From positions 1,924,501 to 1,988,500 of the forward strand of contig NZ_JAGGML010000001.1 of assembly GCF_017875275.1 (NCBI RefSeq): DNA of 64,000 bases, read 5' to 3'. Positions 17,167 through 26,364 of this stretch are shown here, piece after piece. The number at the start of each line of letters is the position of its first letter. Position 1 is the first letter of the stretch. Position numbers and translations under genes: made by a program. The DNA is from Xanthobacter flavus. GTDB lineage: Bacteria > Pseudomonadota > Alphaproteobacteria > Rhizobiales > Xanthobacteraceae. Under the pieces are notes generated by a model that had not been told where the DNA came from, ran no database searches, and worked only from the letters and a program-made list of their open reading frames with translations.

Positions 17167-18693
17167 TCAGTCGTCCAGCCCCAGCGAGGGCGCCGCGCGG
17201 CGCTCCAGCACGTCGCGGATGGCGGCGACCATCTCGCTTTCCTTCACCGCGAACTGGGCAGGACGGGCGGCGCGATATTCCGCATTGTCGGCGATGCCGG
17301 CGGCGATCTTCGCGCCTTCCACCAGATCCTTGATCTGGACCTCACCGGCGTCCTTCTCGTTGGAGCCCTGGATGATGACGGCCGGGGCGCCGCGCCGGTC
17401 GGCATATTTCATCTGCGCCTTCATGCCGGCGCCGCCGAGATACATCTCGGCGCGGATGCCGTTGGCGCGCAGCTCGGCCACCATCTTCATGTAATCGGCG
17501 ATGCGGGCCGGCTCCTTGTCCATGGCCAGCACCACGACGGGGCCGACCTCGGCGTCCGCGTCCATCTTGCCGAGGAAGGCGAGGGCCGCGAGCAGGCGGG
17601 AGACGCCGATGGAGAAGCCGGTCGCCGGCACCTTCTCGCCGCGGAAGCGGGCGACGAGGCCGTCATAGCGCCCCCCGCCGGCCACCGAGCCGAAGCGCAC
17701 GGGGCGGCCGGTTTCGTCGGTGATCTCGAAGGTCAGCTCCGCCTCGTAGACGGGGCCGGTGTAATATTCGAGGCCGCGCACCACGGAAGGGTCGATCTTC
17801 ACCCGGTCCTGATAGCCGCCGGCCGCGAGCAGGGTGCGGATGTCGTTCAGCTCCGCCATGCCGTCCTGGAAGGCGGCGTTGCCGGCGAGCGCGGTGGCGA
17901 GCCCGACATCGTCCAGTTCCACCTCGACGCCCACATCGGTGGCGCGCACGCCCTTGCCGGTGAGCATGGCGAGCACCACGGCCGCCTGCCGCTCATCGAG
18001 GCCGGCGCCCTTGGTGAAGTCGCCGCTCTCGTCCTTGCGGCCGGGACCGAGCAGGAGGGCGACGCCCTCGGCGCCGAACTTGTCGAACTTGTCGATGGCG
18101 CGCAGCACGGTGAGGCGGCGGCCGGCATTCTCGTCGCCGCCGAGGCCGATGGCCTCCATCACGCCGTCGAGCACCTTGCGGTTGTTCACCTTCACCACAT
18201 AGGAGCCGCGCGGAATGCCCACCGCCTCCAGCGTGTCGGCGGCCATCATGCAGATCTCGGCGTCGGCGGCCACCGAAGGAGCGCCCACCGTGTCGGCGTC
18301 GAACTGCATGAACTGGCGGAAGCGGCCGGGGCCGGGCTTCTCGTTGCGGAAGACATAGCCCGCCCGGTAGGAGCGATAGGGCTTGGGCAGCTGTTCGAAA
18401 TGCTCGGCCACATAGCGCGCCAGCGGCGCGGTGAGGTCGTAGCGCAGGGAGAGCCACTGCTCGTCATCGTCCTGGAAGGAAAAGACGCCCTCGTTGGGCC
18501 GGTCGAGGTCGGGCAGGAACTTGCCGAGCGCGTCCGTATATTCGATGGCCGGGGTCTCCAGCGCCTCGAAGCCGTAGAGCGCATAGACGGCGCGGATCTT
18601 CTCCAGCATGGCGCGGGTGGCGGACAGCTCCGCGCCGGTGCGGTCGACAAGGCCGCGCGGGAGCCGCGCCTTCGGCTTGAATTCTTTGGCCAT
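17167..18693 (-). CDS. hisS: Histidyl-tRNA synthetase (alphaproteobacterial type)
   Basis: A 508-residue class II synthetase. Motif 2 reads [20 protein letters not shown] and the histidine-binding region is [14 protein letters not shown]. The last 100 residues form the anticodon-binding domain ([17 protein letters not shown]). The motif 2 loop [12 protein letters not shown] differs from the usual ERPQxGRYRQF. It resembles the HisRS clade of alphaproteobacteria known to charge tRNA-His without the extra G at position -1. The start is the ATG at 18693 because the family N-terminus ([14 protein letters not shown]) begins there; the frame is open further upstream. Convergent with gcrA, divergent from the antiporter gene. 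Confidence 0.95.
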   Translation of the reverse strand: MAKEFKPKARLPRGLVDRTGAELSATRAMLEKIRAVYALYGFEALETPAIEYTDALGKFLPDLDRPNEGVFSFQDDDEQWLSLRYDLTAPLARYVAEHFEQLPKPYRSYRAGYVFRNEKPGPGRFRQFMQFDADTVGAPSVAADAEICMMAADTLEAVGIPRGSYVVKVNNRKVLDGVMEAIGLGGDENAGRRLTVLRAIDKFDKFGAEGVALLLGPGRKDESGDFTKGAGLDERQAAVVLAMLTGKGVRATDVGVEVELDDVGLATALAGNAAFQDGMAELNDIRTLLAAGGYQDRVKIDPSVVRGLEYYTGPVYEAELTFEITDETGRPVRFGSVAGGGRYDGLVARFRGEKVPATGFSIGVSRLLAALAFLGKMDADAEVGPVVVLAMDKEPARIADYMKMVAELRANGIRAEMYLGGAGMKAQMKYADRRGAPAVIIQGSNEKDAGEVQIKDLVEGAKIAAGIADNAEYRAARPAQFAVKESEMVAAIRDVLERRAAPSLGLDD

Positions 18694-18976
18694 GATGCTT
18701 CGAGCTTCAATGCTTCGGGACCCGTGTCCCGCTCGGTAAATGCAAGGGTCGGGGCGTCTTAAAGGACGGGGCCGGTGACGGCAAGGTCGCGGGCCGGGAA
18801 CGGCTGCGCACGGTGCAAAAAGCTTCCGTTTCGTCACCTGCGCCATGACAGCGCCGTGTTCTGCGCGCATGATGTAAACGGGTCACGGCAACCGCCGACC
18901 GATCCTCATCCCAGACCTGCCGTCATGCTGTGCCCTGGGGCGCGGAGTGGCGCCCATTGCCGCATGGAGGACACGC

Positions 18977-20866
18977 TTGCCCCACGACACGCCGCTTATT
19001 GCGACCCTCGTGGGGGCTTTCGTCCTCGCCTTCGTGCTGGGCGCCATCGCGCAGCGCCTCAAGCTGTCGCCGCTGGTGGGCTATCTCCTCGCCGGCGTGC
19101 TGGTGGGGCCGTTCACCCCCGGCTTCGTGGCCGACGAGCATCTGGCGCTGGAGCTGGCGGAGATCGGCGTCATCCTCCTGATGTTCGGCGTCGGCCTGCA
19201 TTTTTCCTTGTCCGACCTTCTGTCGGTGAGAGCCATCGCCATTCCCGGCGCGGTGGTGCAGATCGCGGTGGCGACCCTCATGGGCATGGGCCTCGCCTGG
19301 GCGATGGGCTGGGGCCTCGGGGCGGGCATCGTCTTCGGCATCGCTTTGTCGGTCGCCTCCACCGTGGTGCTGCTGCGCGCCCTGCAGGAACGGCGCATGG
19401 TGGAGAGCGAGCAGGGACGCATCGCGGTGGGCTGGCTCATCGTCGAGGACCTCGCCATGGTCCTGGCGCTGGTGCTGCTGCCGGCCCTCTCCGGCGCGCT
19501 CGGCGGACGCACGGTGACCACCGGCACCATCGACTGGCTGGGCCTCGGCGGGGATGTGTGGACCACGCTCGCCGTTACGCTGGTGAAGGTGGCGGGTTTC
19601 GTGGTGCTGATGCTGGTGGTGGGCCGCCGCGTCATCCCGTGGGTGATGCACTGGGTGGCGCACATCGGCTCGCGCGAGCTGTTCCGGCTTGCGGTGCTGG
19701 CCATCGCGCTGGGCGTCGCGTTCGGCTCGGCCAAGCTGTTCGGCGTGTCGTTCGCGCTCGGCGCCTTCTTCGCCGGCATGGTGTTGAGCGAAAGCCCCCT
19801 CTCCCACCGCGCCGCCGAGGAGACGCTGCCCCTGCGCGACGCCTTCGCCGTGCTGTTCTTCGTCTCGGTGGGCATGCTGGTGGACCCCTCCATCGTGGTG
19901 AAGAGCCCGGTTCCGCTGCTGGTGACGGTGCTGATCGTGCTGTTCGGCAAGTCGATCGCCGCCTTTCTCATCGTGCGGGCGTTCGGCTACGGCAATTCCA
20001 CCGCCTTCACCATCTCCGCCTCGCTGGCGCAGATCGGCGAATTCTCCTTCATCCTCGTGGCGCTGGGCGTGGACCTGCAATTGCTGCCGTCCGAGGGGCG
20101 CGACCTGATCCTCGCGGCGGCGATCATCTCCATCCTCGCCAACCCCTTCTTCTTCCTGGTGCTGGACCGCTACCGCGCCCGCCATGCGCCGCTGCGGCCG
20201 GAGAAAGCCGCCGCGCCCGTCCCTGCCCCGCAGCCCATTCCTGAACTGCCGGTGACGGCGCTCGCCAACCACACCGTGCTCGTGGGCTACGGCCGGGTGG
20301 GCCGCCTCGTCGCCGACGGGCTGAAGGCGGCGGGCACGCCCTTCCTCGTCATCGAGGACCAGGGCGACCGGCTGGAGGAGCTGAAGCGCCTCGGCCTGGA
20401 GGCGGTGAACGCCAACGCCGCCTCGGCCCCCGCCATTGCGGCGGCCAATCTCGTCGGCGCGCGGCGCATCATCCTCGCCATCCCGGACGGGTTCGAGGCC
20501 AGCAACGTGCTGAAGAGGGCGCGCCAGCTCAATCCCGGCATCGAGATCGTGGCGCGCGCCCATTCGGATGCGGAAGTTGAGCACCTGAGGCAGAGCGGGG
20601 CCGATTTCATCATCATGGGCGAGCGGGAGGTGGCGCGCGGCATGCTGGCGCATGTGCTGGAGACCTCCCAGAACGATATCGCCGCAGCCGCGGCCGCCGA
20701 ACAGGCGGTGCCGGGCGGAAATCAGGCGGGACCGCCGCTTGCCCCGGATGCCGCGCAGGTGGCCGACTCGGCATCGGGCGTGGCAGCCGCCGCTTCCGTG
20801 GAGCCCGGCCCCAACCAGCGCGGCCTTGCGGAGCCTGCTGCGGCGGCGCAAAAAGAGACGCTGTAG
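18977..20866 (+). CDS. ybaL: CPA2 cation/proton antiporter with TrkA-N domain (YbaL type)
   Basis: A protein of about 629 residues. The N-terminal 380 form a 12-helix CPA2 Na+/H+ or K+/H+ exchanger domain, beginning MPHDTPLIATLVGAFVLAF. A cytoplasmic RCK/TrkA-N domain follows (about 420-540) with GYGRVGRLVADGL as its NAD(H)-binding glycine loop. The last 60 residues are Ala/Pro-rich and poorly conserved. The start is a TTG at 18977 because GGAGG lies six bases before it and the family N-terminus begins there; a GTG 30 bp upstream has no ribosome site. The family is related to KefB/KefC glutathione-gated K+ efflux, but no ancillary KefF/G subunit is nearby. Confidence 0.88.
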   Translation: MPHDTPLIATLVGAFVLAFVLGAIAQRLKLSPLVGYLLAGVLVGPFTPGFVADEHLALELAEIGVILLMFGVGLHFSLSDLLSVRAIAIPGAVVQIAVATLMGMGLAWAMGWGLGAGIVFGIALSVASTVVLLRALQERRMVESEQGRIAVGWLIVEDLAMVLALVLLPALSGALGGRTVTTGTIDWLGLGGDVWTTLAVTLVKVAGFVVLMLVVGRRVIPWVMHWVAHIGSRELFRLAVLAIALGVAFGSAKLFGVSFALGAFFAGMVLSESPLSHRAAEETLPLRDAFAVLFFVSVGMLVDPSIVVKSPVPLLVTVLIVLFGKSIAAFLIVRAFGYGNSTAFTISASLAQIGEFSFILVALGVDLQLLPSEGRDLILAAAIISILANPFFFLVLDRYRARHAPLRPEKAAAPVPAPQPIPELPVTALANHTVLVGYGRVGRLVADGLKAAGTPFLVIEDQGDRLEELKRLGLEAVNANAASAPAIAAANLVGARRIILAIPDGFEASNVLKRARQLNPGIEIVARAHSDAEVEHLRQSGADFIIMGEREVARGMLAHVLETSQNDIAAAAAAEQAVPGGNQAGPPLAPDAAQVADSASGVAAAASVEPGPNQRGLAEPAAAAQKETL

Positions 20867-20876
20867 CTCGACCTTA

Positions 20877-20933
20877 TTGCGAATAATTTGCAATTGCAGG
20901 AAGGGTGCGGTAGTTTTTGCGAATTGATCGCAA
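20877..20933. promoter_or_regulatory. Paired Fur/Mur-like operators upstream of sitA
   Basis: Two 17-bp imperfect palindromes precede the metal importer: TTGCGAATAATTTGCAA at 20877-20893 and TTGCGAATTGATCGCAA at 20917-20933. They share TTGCGAAT and are offset by exactly 40 bp, about four helical turns. The form resembles Fur-family (Fur or Mur) boxes reported upstream of rhizobial sit operons, which fits manganese- or iron-responsive repression. The regulator gene is not in the window. Confidence 0.6.
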
Positions 20934-20978
20934 CAGAGGCGGCCGCACCCGTCACGACCGCCGGACCGGAGCATTCCC

Positions 20979-21905
20979 GTGCCCGACGCTTTCGTTTTGT
21001 CCCGCCGGCATTTTCCGGCGCTCGCCCTCGCCGCCGCGGCGGCTTTTCTCGCCCCCCAGCCGGCCCGCGCGGCTCCGCCGTTCAAGGTGGTCACCACCTT
21101 CACCGTCATCGCCGACATGGCGAAGAACGTGGCGGGGGACGCCGCGCAGGTGGAGAGCATCACCAAGCCCGGCGCCGAGATCCATAATTACCAGCCGACC
21201 CCCGGCGACCTCATCAAGGCGCAGGGCGCGAACCTGATCCTGTGGAACGGGCTGAACCTGGAACTGTGGTTCGAGAAATTCTTCTCGCGCCTGAAGAACG
21301 TGCCGAGCGTGGTGGTCTCCAAGGGCGTCGAGCCCATGGGCATCACGGATGGCCCCTATAGCGGCAAGCCCAACCCGCACGCCTGGATGTCACCCTCCGC
21401 CGCGCTGATCTACGTGGACAACATCCGCGACGCGCTGGTGAAGTATGATCCGGCCAACGCCGCGACCTACACGGCCAATGCCGCCGCCTACAAGGCGAAG
21501 ATCACCGCCGCCATCGACCCCATCCGCGCCGAGCTGGAAAAGGTGCCGGCCGAGCAGCGCTGGCTCGTCACCAGCGAGGGCGCCTTCTCCTACCTCGCCC
21601 GCGATTTCGGGCTGAAGGCGCTCTACCTCTGGCCCATCAATGCCGACCAGCAAGGTACCCCCCAGCAGGTGCGCCGCGTGGTGGACCTGATGCGGAAGGA
21701 CAAGATCCCCGTCATCTTCTCGGAAAGCACCATCTCGGCCGAGCCCGCCAAGCAGGTGGCACGGGAGACCGGCGCGCGCTACGGCGGCGTGCTCTATGTG
21801 GATTCCCTCTCCGATGCGTCCGGGCCGGTGCCCACCTATCTCGACCTGCTGAGGGTGACCAGCAGCACCATCGCCGCCGGCCTGACGGGAAAGGCGGCAC
21901 AATGA
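20979..21905 (+). CDS. sitA: Mn/Fe ABC transporter substrate-binding protein (SitA type)
   Basis: A 308-residue cluster A-I metal-binding lipoprotein or secreted protein. A twin-Arg start ([18 protein letters not shown]) and a signal peptide ending near ARAA precede the mature domain. Metal ligands are visible as His in [11 protein letters not shown], His in [10 protein letters not shown], and the acidic ligands near [13 protein letters not shown] and VIFSESTIS. The region [22 protein letters not shown] and the C-terminal [19 protein letters not shown] are those of the SitA/YfeA manganese-iron branch rather than ZnuA, and there is no His-rich loop. First gene of a four-gene operon. Confidence 0.85.
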   Translation: MPDAFVLSRRHFPALALAAAAAFLAPQPARAAPPFKVVTTFTVIADMAKNVAGDAAQVESITKPGAEIHNYQPTPGDLIKAQGANLILWNGLNLELWFEKFFSRLKNVPSVVVSKGVEPMGITDGPYSGKPNPHAWMSPSAALIYVDNIRDALVKYDPANAATYTANAAAYKAKITAAIDPIRAELEKVPAEQRWLVTSEGAFSYLARDFGLKALYLWPINADQQGTPQQVRRVVDLMRKDKIPVIFSESTISAEPAKQVARETGARYGGVLYVDSLSDASGPVPTYLDLLRVTSSTIAAGLTGKAAQ

Positions 21906-22798
21906 ACGCGCCCCTCTCCCGCCAGAGCCTCGCCGAGGCCGGCGCCGGCATCGTCGTCGAGCATGTCACCGTCACCTATCGCAACGGCCACACGGCGCTG
22001 CGTGACGCGAGCTTCGCCATTCCCACCGGCACCATCACGGCGCTGGTGGGGGTGAACGGTTCGGGCAAGTCCACCCTGTTCAAGACCATCATGGGCTTCC
22101 TCAAGGCGGCGCGCGGCGAGGTGCGCATTCTCGGCATGAGCGTGCCCGAGGCGCTGAAGCGCAACGTGGTCGCCTATGTGCCGCAGGCCGAGGAGGTGGA
22201 CTGGACCTTCCCCGTCCTCGTCGAGGACGTGGTGATGATGGGCCGCTACGGCCACATGAACTTCCTGCGCATGCCCGGCGCCGCCGACCGCGCGGCGGTG
22301 GAGGCGGCGCTCTCGCGCGTCAACATGCTGGACTTCCGCACGCGGCAGATCGGCGAACTCTCCGGCGGGCAGCGAAAGCGCGTGTTCCTCGCCCGCGCGC
22401 TTGCGCAGGACGCCCGCGTGATCCTGCTGGACGAGCCCTTCACCGGCGTGGACGTGAAGACCGAGGACGCCATCATCGGCCTGCTGCGTGCCCTGCGCGA
22501 CGAGGGGCGGGTGATGCTGGTCTCCACCCACAATCTCGGCTCGGTGCCGGAATTCTGCGACCGCACCGTGCTGGTGAAGGGTACCGTGCTCGCCTACGGC
22601 CTCACCTCCGAGGTGTTCACGCAAGCGAACCTCGAAAAGGCCTTCGGCGGCGTGCTGCGCCACTTCGTGCTGGACGAGAGCCATTCCGCCACCCCCGGCA
22701 CGCTCGGCGTGCTCACCGACGACGAGCGTCCCCTCGTGCTCTACAAGGACCGCCCCGCCCAGAGCGGCACGGCGGGATCGAGCGAGGGGATCGGGTGA
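21902..22798 (+). CDS. sitB: Mn/Fe ABC transporter ATPase (SitB type)
   Basis: A 298-residue ATPase with Walker [11 protein letters not shown]-loop VPQAEEVDW, signature LSGGQRKRV, Walker B VILLDEP and H-loop STHNLGS. Its ATG overlaps the sitA stop as ATGA. It energises import through SitC and SitD at the inner membrane. The C-terminal 40 residues (from about [19 protein letters not shown]) extend beyond the core domain. A 223-bp gap containing a repeat separates it from sitC, although the other junctions of the operon overlap. Confidence 0.9.
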   Translation: MNAPLSRQSLAEAGAGIVVEHVTVTYRNGHTALRDASFAIPTGTITALVGVNGSGKSTLFKTIMGFLKAARGEVRILGMSVPEALKRNVVAYVPQAEEVDWTFPVLVEDVVMMGRYGHMNFLRMPGAADRAAVEAALSRVNMLDFRTRQIGELSGGQRKRVFLARALAQDARVILLDEPFTGVDVKTEDAIIGLLRALRDEGRVMLVSTHNLGSVPEFCDRTVLVKGTVLAYGLTSEVFTQANLEKAFGGVLRHFVLDESHSATPGTLGVLTDDERPLVLYKDRPAQSGTAGSSEGIG

Positions 22799-22829
22799 TG
22801 GGCGCACCCGGAACCGCCTTCGCGCCCCG

Positions 22830-22995
22830 GACAAGCGACAGCGCAGCTGGAGCGCCGAGCCGGGGCCCAGCGCAAGACTCCTGCGCAGCAGCCCCAATCC
22901 AGCGGCCTCCGGAGCAGGGCGCCTTCGACATGTCCTTGCGCTGGATCCCGGCTCTCCCTCCGCTGCGCTCGCGCTCCGCTGCGGTCGGCCGGGAT
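22830..22995. repeat. Imperfect palindromic repeat element inside the sit operon
   Basis: Between sitB and sitC the arms at 22849-22876 and 22935-22961 are inverted repeats; their first 20 bases, starting CTTGCGCTGG when read outward, match at 18 positions. A further palindromic stretch around TCCGCTGCGCTCGCGCTCC and CGGCCGGGATACGGGCCGG follows. The element ends just before GGAGG, the ribosome site of sitC. A 76-codon frame runs through it but looks like repeat sequence, not a gene. Confidence 0.65.
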
Positions 22996-23021
22996 ACGGG
23001 CCGGCGCCGGAGGGCAACGCC

Positions 23022-23882
23022 ATGACCCTCCTCCTCGAACCCTTCACCTATTCCTACATGGTCAATGCCATGTGGGTGTCGGCGCTCGTCGGCGCCGTGT
23101 GCGCCTTCCTCTCGGCGTTTCTCATGCTCAAGGGCTGGTCGCTGATCGGCGATGCGCTGTCTCATTCCATCGTGCCGGGCGTGGCGGGGGCCTACATGCT
23201 GGGGCTGCCCTTCTCGGTGGGCGCCTTCTTCGCCGGGGCGCTGGCGGCGGGGGCGATGCTGTTTTTGCAGGAGCGGACCAAGCTGAAGGAGGATGCGGTC
23301 ATCGGCCTCATCTTCACCTCCTTCTTCGGGCTCGGCCTGTTCATGGTCTCGCTGTCGCCGACCTCGGTGAACGTGCAGACCATCGTGCTCGGCAACATCC
23401 TCGCCATCTCGCCCGCCGACACGCTGCAACTCGCCATCATCGGCTTCGTCTCGCTCGCCTTGCTGCTCGTGTTCTGGAAGGACCTGATGGTGACCTTCTT
23501 CGACGAGAGCCACGCCCGCTCCATCGGCCTGAAACCCACCGCGCTGAAGGTGATGTTCTTCACCTTGCTCGCCGCCTCGACGGTGGCGGCACTCCAGACC
23601 GTGGGGGCCTTCCTCGTCATCGCCATGGTGGTGACGCCGGGCGCGACCGCCTATCTCCTCACCGACCGCTTTCCCCGCCTCATCGCATTGTCCGTCGCCA
23701 TCGGCGCGACGACCTGCTTCGTGGGTGCCTACGCCTCCTATTTCCTCGACGGCGCGACGGGCGGCATCATCGTGGTGCTGCAGACGCTGATCTTCCTCCT
23801 CGCCTTCGTCTTCGCCCCGAAGCACGGCGTGCTGGCGGCGCGGCGGCAGGCGGCCGAGGCGCTGAAGGAGGGCGCGGCATGA
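23022..23882 (+). CDS. sitC: Mn/Fe ABC transporter permease (SitC type)
   Basis: A 286-residue inner-membrane protein with about eight hydrophobic helices and the family segments MLKGWSLIGDALSHSIVPGV and FLVIAMVVTPGATAYLLTDRF. It matches the ABC-3 permease family of metal importers. GGAGGGC precedes the ATG by eight bases. Two different permeases in one operon (this and the next gene) is the SitABCD/YfeABCD arrangement, in contrast to ZnuABC with one. Confidence 0.9.
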   Translation: MTLLLEPFTYSYMVNAMWVSALVGAVCAFLSAFLMLKGWSLIGDALSHSIVPGVAGAYMLGLPFSVGAFFAGALAAGAMLFLQERTKLKEDAVIGLIFTSFFGLGLFMVSLSPTSVNVQTIVLGNILAISPADTLQLAIIGFVSLALLLVFWKDLMVTFFDESHARSIGLKPTALKVMFFTLLAASTVAALQTVGAFLVIAMVVTPGATAYLLTDRFPRLIALSVAIGATTCFVGAYASYFLDGATGGIIVVLQTLIFLLAFVFAPKHGVLAARRQAAEALKEGAA

Positions 23883-24715
23883 GCCTTTTCGCCCCCTTCC
23901 AGTTCGATTTCATGCAGACCGCCCTCGTGATTGCCGCGCTGGTGGCGGTGCCCATGGCGCTGCTCTCCTGCTTCCTGGTGCTGAAGGGCTGGTCGCTGAT
24001 GGGGGATGCCGTCTCCCACGCGGTGCTGCCGGGCGTGGTGCTGGCCTATATGGCCGGGCTCCCGCTCGCCTTCGGCGCCTTCGTGGCGGGCATGATCTGC
24101 GCGCTCGGCACCGGCTATCTCAAGGCCAACAGCCGGGTGAAGGAAGACACGGTGATGGGCGTGGTCTTCTCCGGCATGTTCGGGCTGGGGCTGGTGCTCT
24201 ACACCAAGATCCAGACCGACGTGCACCTCGACCACATCCTCTTCGGCGACATCCTCGGCATAAGCTGGGGCGACATCGCCGAGAGCGCGCTCATCGCCGG
24301 CCTCGTGACTTTGGTGCTGCTCGCCAAATGGCGCGATTTGCTGCTGAACGCCTTCGACCCCGCGCAGGCGAAGGCGGTGGGGCTTCACACCGGCCTGTTG
24401 CATTACGGCCTGCTGGTGATGCTCTCGCTGACCATCGTCGCGGCCCTGAAAGCCGTGGGCATCATCCTCGCCGTGGCGCTGCTGATCGCGCCGGGGGCCA
24501 TCGCGTTTCTCGTAACGAAGCGCTTCGGCTGGATGCTGGTGACGGCGGTTCTGGTGGCCGTCTCCTGCTCGCTGGCCGGCGTCTATCTCTCCTTCTTCCT
24601 CGACTCGGCGCCCGCCCCGACCATCGTGCTGCTGATGACGGGCGTGTTCATCGCGGCGTTCGTCGGGGTGCGGATGAAGGCGCGGCAATCCGAAGCAAGC
24701 CTGCCTTCTGTTTAA
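23879..24715 (+). CDS. sitD: Mn/Fe ABC transporter permease (SitD type)
   Basis: A 278-residue ABC-3 permease paralogous to the previous gene, with FLVLKGWSLMGDAVSHAVLPGVV near the N-terminus and AVALLIAPGAIAFLVTKRFG in the second half. Its ATG overlaps the sitC stop as ATGA, so the two subunits are translationally coupled, consistent with a heterodimeric membrane channel. Last gene of the operon; serC follows after 126 bp behind its own leader. Confidence 0.9.
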   Translation: MSLFAPFQFDFMQTALVIAALVAVPMALLSCFLVLKGWSLMGDAVSHAVLPGVVLAYMAGLPLAFGAFVAGMICALGTGYLKANSRVKEDTVMGVVFSGMFGLGLVLYTKIQTDVHLDHILFGDILGISWGDIAESALIAGLVTLVLLAKWRDLLLNAFDPAQAKAVGLHTGLLHYGLLVMLSLTIVAALKAVGIILAVALLIAPGAIAFLVTKRFGWMLVTAVLVAVSCSLAGVYLSFFLDSAPAPTIVLLMTGVFIAAFVGVRMKARQSEASLPSV

Positions 24716-24780
24716 GCGCCAAGATCAAGCCTTCGGCAGCAGCCCCCTCATCGCCCTTGACGCCCCACCCCCACGAGGCG

Positions 24781-24841
24781 TAACCCCATCCGTGGGACAC
24801 CTCCCCCCAACGGGAGGCGCCCATCTGTAAGGATGGACCAC
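24781..24841 (+). ncRNA. Candidate serC-motif leader RNA
   Basis: The 60 bp before serC can fold into a perfect 6-bp hairpin CCTCCC/GGGAGG (24800-24805 with 24812-24817). A second hairpin, CCATC/GATGG (24821-24825 with 24832-24836), has its loop and 3' arm covering the AAGGA ribosome site. A short CGTGGG lies just upstream. Two hairpins, the last hiding the ribosome site, directly before serC in an alphaproteobacterium is how the published serC RNA motif is described. Its ligand is unknown. I cannot run a covariance search. Confidence 0.45.
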
Positions 24842-26017
24842 ATGACGATGAATCCTGCTCCGGCCACGCGCCCGGAGAACCCCAATTTTTCCTCCGGCCC
24901 CTGCGCCAAGCGTCCCGGCTGGACGCTGGAAGGGCTTTCCGACGCCCCCCTCGGCCGCTCGCACCGCGCCAAGGTCGGCAAGGTGAAGCTGAAGGAAGCC
25001 ATCGACCTCACCCGTGAGGTGCTGGAAGTCCCGGCCGACTACCGCATCGGCATCGTCCCCGCCTCCGATACCGGCGCCGTGGAAATGGTGCTGTGGTCCA
25101 TGCTCGGCGCCCGGCCGGTGGACATGCTGGCTTGGGAAAGCTTCGGCGAGGGCTGGGTGACGGATGTCATCAAGCAGCTCAAGCTCACCGATGCCCGCAC
25201 GCTGACCGCCCCCTATGGCGAGTTGCCGGACCTCAAGAGCGTCGATTTCACCCACGACGTGGTCTTCACCTGGAACGGCACCACCTCCGGCGTCATGGTG
25301 CCGGACGCGGACTGGATCCCGGCCGACCGCGAGGGCCTGACCATCTGCGACGCCACCTCGGCGGCGTTCGCGCAGAAGCTCGATTTCGCCAAGCTCGATG
25401 TGGTCACCTTCTCCTGGCAGAAGGTGCTCGGCGGCGAGGCGGCCCACGGCATGCTCATCCTCTCCCCCCGCGCGGTGGAGCGGCTGGAGAGCTACAAGCC
25501 GGCCTGGCCCCTGCCCAAGATCTTCCGCATGACCAAGGGCGGCAAGCTCATCGAAGGCATCTTCGAGGGCGAGACCATCAACACCCCGTCCATGCTGTGC
25601 GTCGAGGACTATCTCGATGCGCTCAAGTGGTCGAAGAACATCGGCGGCCTGTCCGCGCTCCAGGAGCGGTCCAACCGCAACTTCGAGGCCATCGCCCAGT
25701 GGGTGCACCGCACGGCGTGGGTGGACTTCCTCGCGACCGACCCGGTGACGCGCTCCAACACCTCTGTGTGCCTGAAGGTGGTGGATGCGGACGTGACCGC
25801 GCTGCCCGCCGACGCGCAGGCCGCCTTCGCCAAGGCCATCGCCTCGGGGCTGGAGAAGGGCGGCATCGCCTACGACATCGGCGCGTATCGCGACGCCCCT
25901 CCCGGCCTGCGCATCTGGTGCGGCGCGACCGTCGAGCGCGCCGACGTGGAAGCCCTGACCCACTGGCTCGACTGGGCCTTCACCGAGGCGAAGTCCGCGC
26001 TGCCCAAGGCAGCGTGA
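24842..26017 (+). CDS. serC: Phosphoserine aminotransferase
   Basis: A 391-residue PLP enzyme of class V fold, of the longer branch found in alphaproteobacteria and archaea (starts [14 protein letters not shown]). The cofactor Asp lies in [12 protein letters not shown] and the Schiff-base Lys in [17 protein letters not shown]. It converts 3-phosphohydroxypyruvate and glutamate to phosphoserine, and may also make 4-phosphohydroxythreonine for pyridoxal synthesis. The ATG at 24842 is chosen because AAGGA lies eight bases before it; an ATG nine bases upstream falls on that ribosome site. It is followed by serA after a 347-bp gap filled with repeats, so the two may be separately expressed. Confidence 0.95.
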   Translation: MTMNPAPATRPENPNFSSGPCAKRPGWTLEGLSDAPLGRSHRAKVGKVKLKEAIDLTREVLEVPADYRIGIVPASDTGAVEMVLWSMLGARPVDMLAWESFGEGWVTDVIKQLKLTDARTLTAPYGELPDLKSVDFTHDVVFTWNGTTSGVMVPDADWIPADREGLTICDATSAAFAQKLDFAKLDVVTFSWQKVLGGEAAHGMLILSPRAVERLESYKPAWPLPKIFRMTKGGKLIEGIFEGETINTPSMLCVEDYLDALKWSKNIGGLSALQERSNRNFEAIAQWVHRTAWVDFLATDPVTRSNTSVCLKVVDADVTALPADAQAAFAKAIASGLEKGGIAYDIGAYRDAPPGLRIWCGATVERADVEALTHWLDWAFTEAKSALPKAA

Positions 26018-26364
26018 TTTCGGCGGCGTGATTTAAGCTGGGTAAGGCTGGGCAAGCGGTTCGGCTTGGCGCACTGCGTCCCCTCTCCCCTTGCGGGAGA
26101 GGGCTAGGGTGAGGGGTAAGACCTCGCCGAAAGCACAGCTCTTGACGCCGCGAGCCCCCTCACCCCCGGCCCCTCTCCCGCCCGAACTCGGCTGTTGCCG
26201 AGTTAGGTTCGTGAAAGTCGAACTCGGCAACAGCCGAGTTCGAGGGGAGAGGGGAGAGCGCCGCCCCATTTCACCTCCCCCGCAAGCGGGCGAGGTCCAC
26301 GCCGGAGACGCGCGAACGACCGCGCATGCCCGGCTCATCCCCTTCGCGAAACGGAGCCCATCCC
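26018..26364. repeat. serC-serA intergenic repeat: REP-like arms interrupted by a nested palindrome
   Basis: No gene is present in this 347-bp gap. A left arm at 26079-26116 (CCCTCTCCCCTTGCGGGAGA and on) is partly inverted at 26155-26182 and continues at 26243-26260. The right arm is split by a separate palindrome at 26183-26242. This looks like one repeat inserted into another. The start of serA is preceded by CGGAGCCCATCCC. Confidence 0.7.
26183..26242. repeat. Perfect 22-bp inverted repeat made of self-complementary arms
   Basis: The arms at 26183-26204 and 26221-26242 are exact reverse complements, separated by 16 bp. Each arm is itself a hairpin, AACTCGG-CTGTTG-CCGAGTT in the left arm and the complement in the right. 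Single-stranded DNA or RNA from this site can therefore form either one long 22-bp hairpin or two short 7-bp hairpins. Confidence 0.85.

Noticed and set aside
22795-23025. A 76-codon plus-strand frame overlapping the end of sitB
   Set aside because: It runs through palindromic repeat sequence and overlaps two coupled genes.
20979-24715. ZnuABC zinc importer
   Set aside because: There are two permeases and no His-rich loop in the binding protein, which fits SitABCD better.
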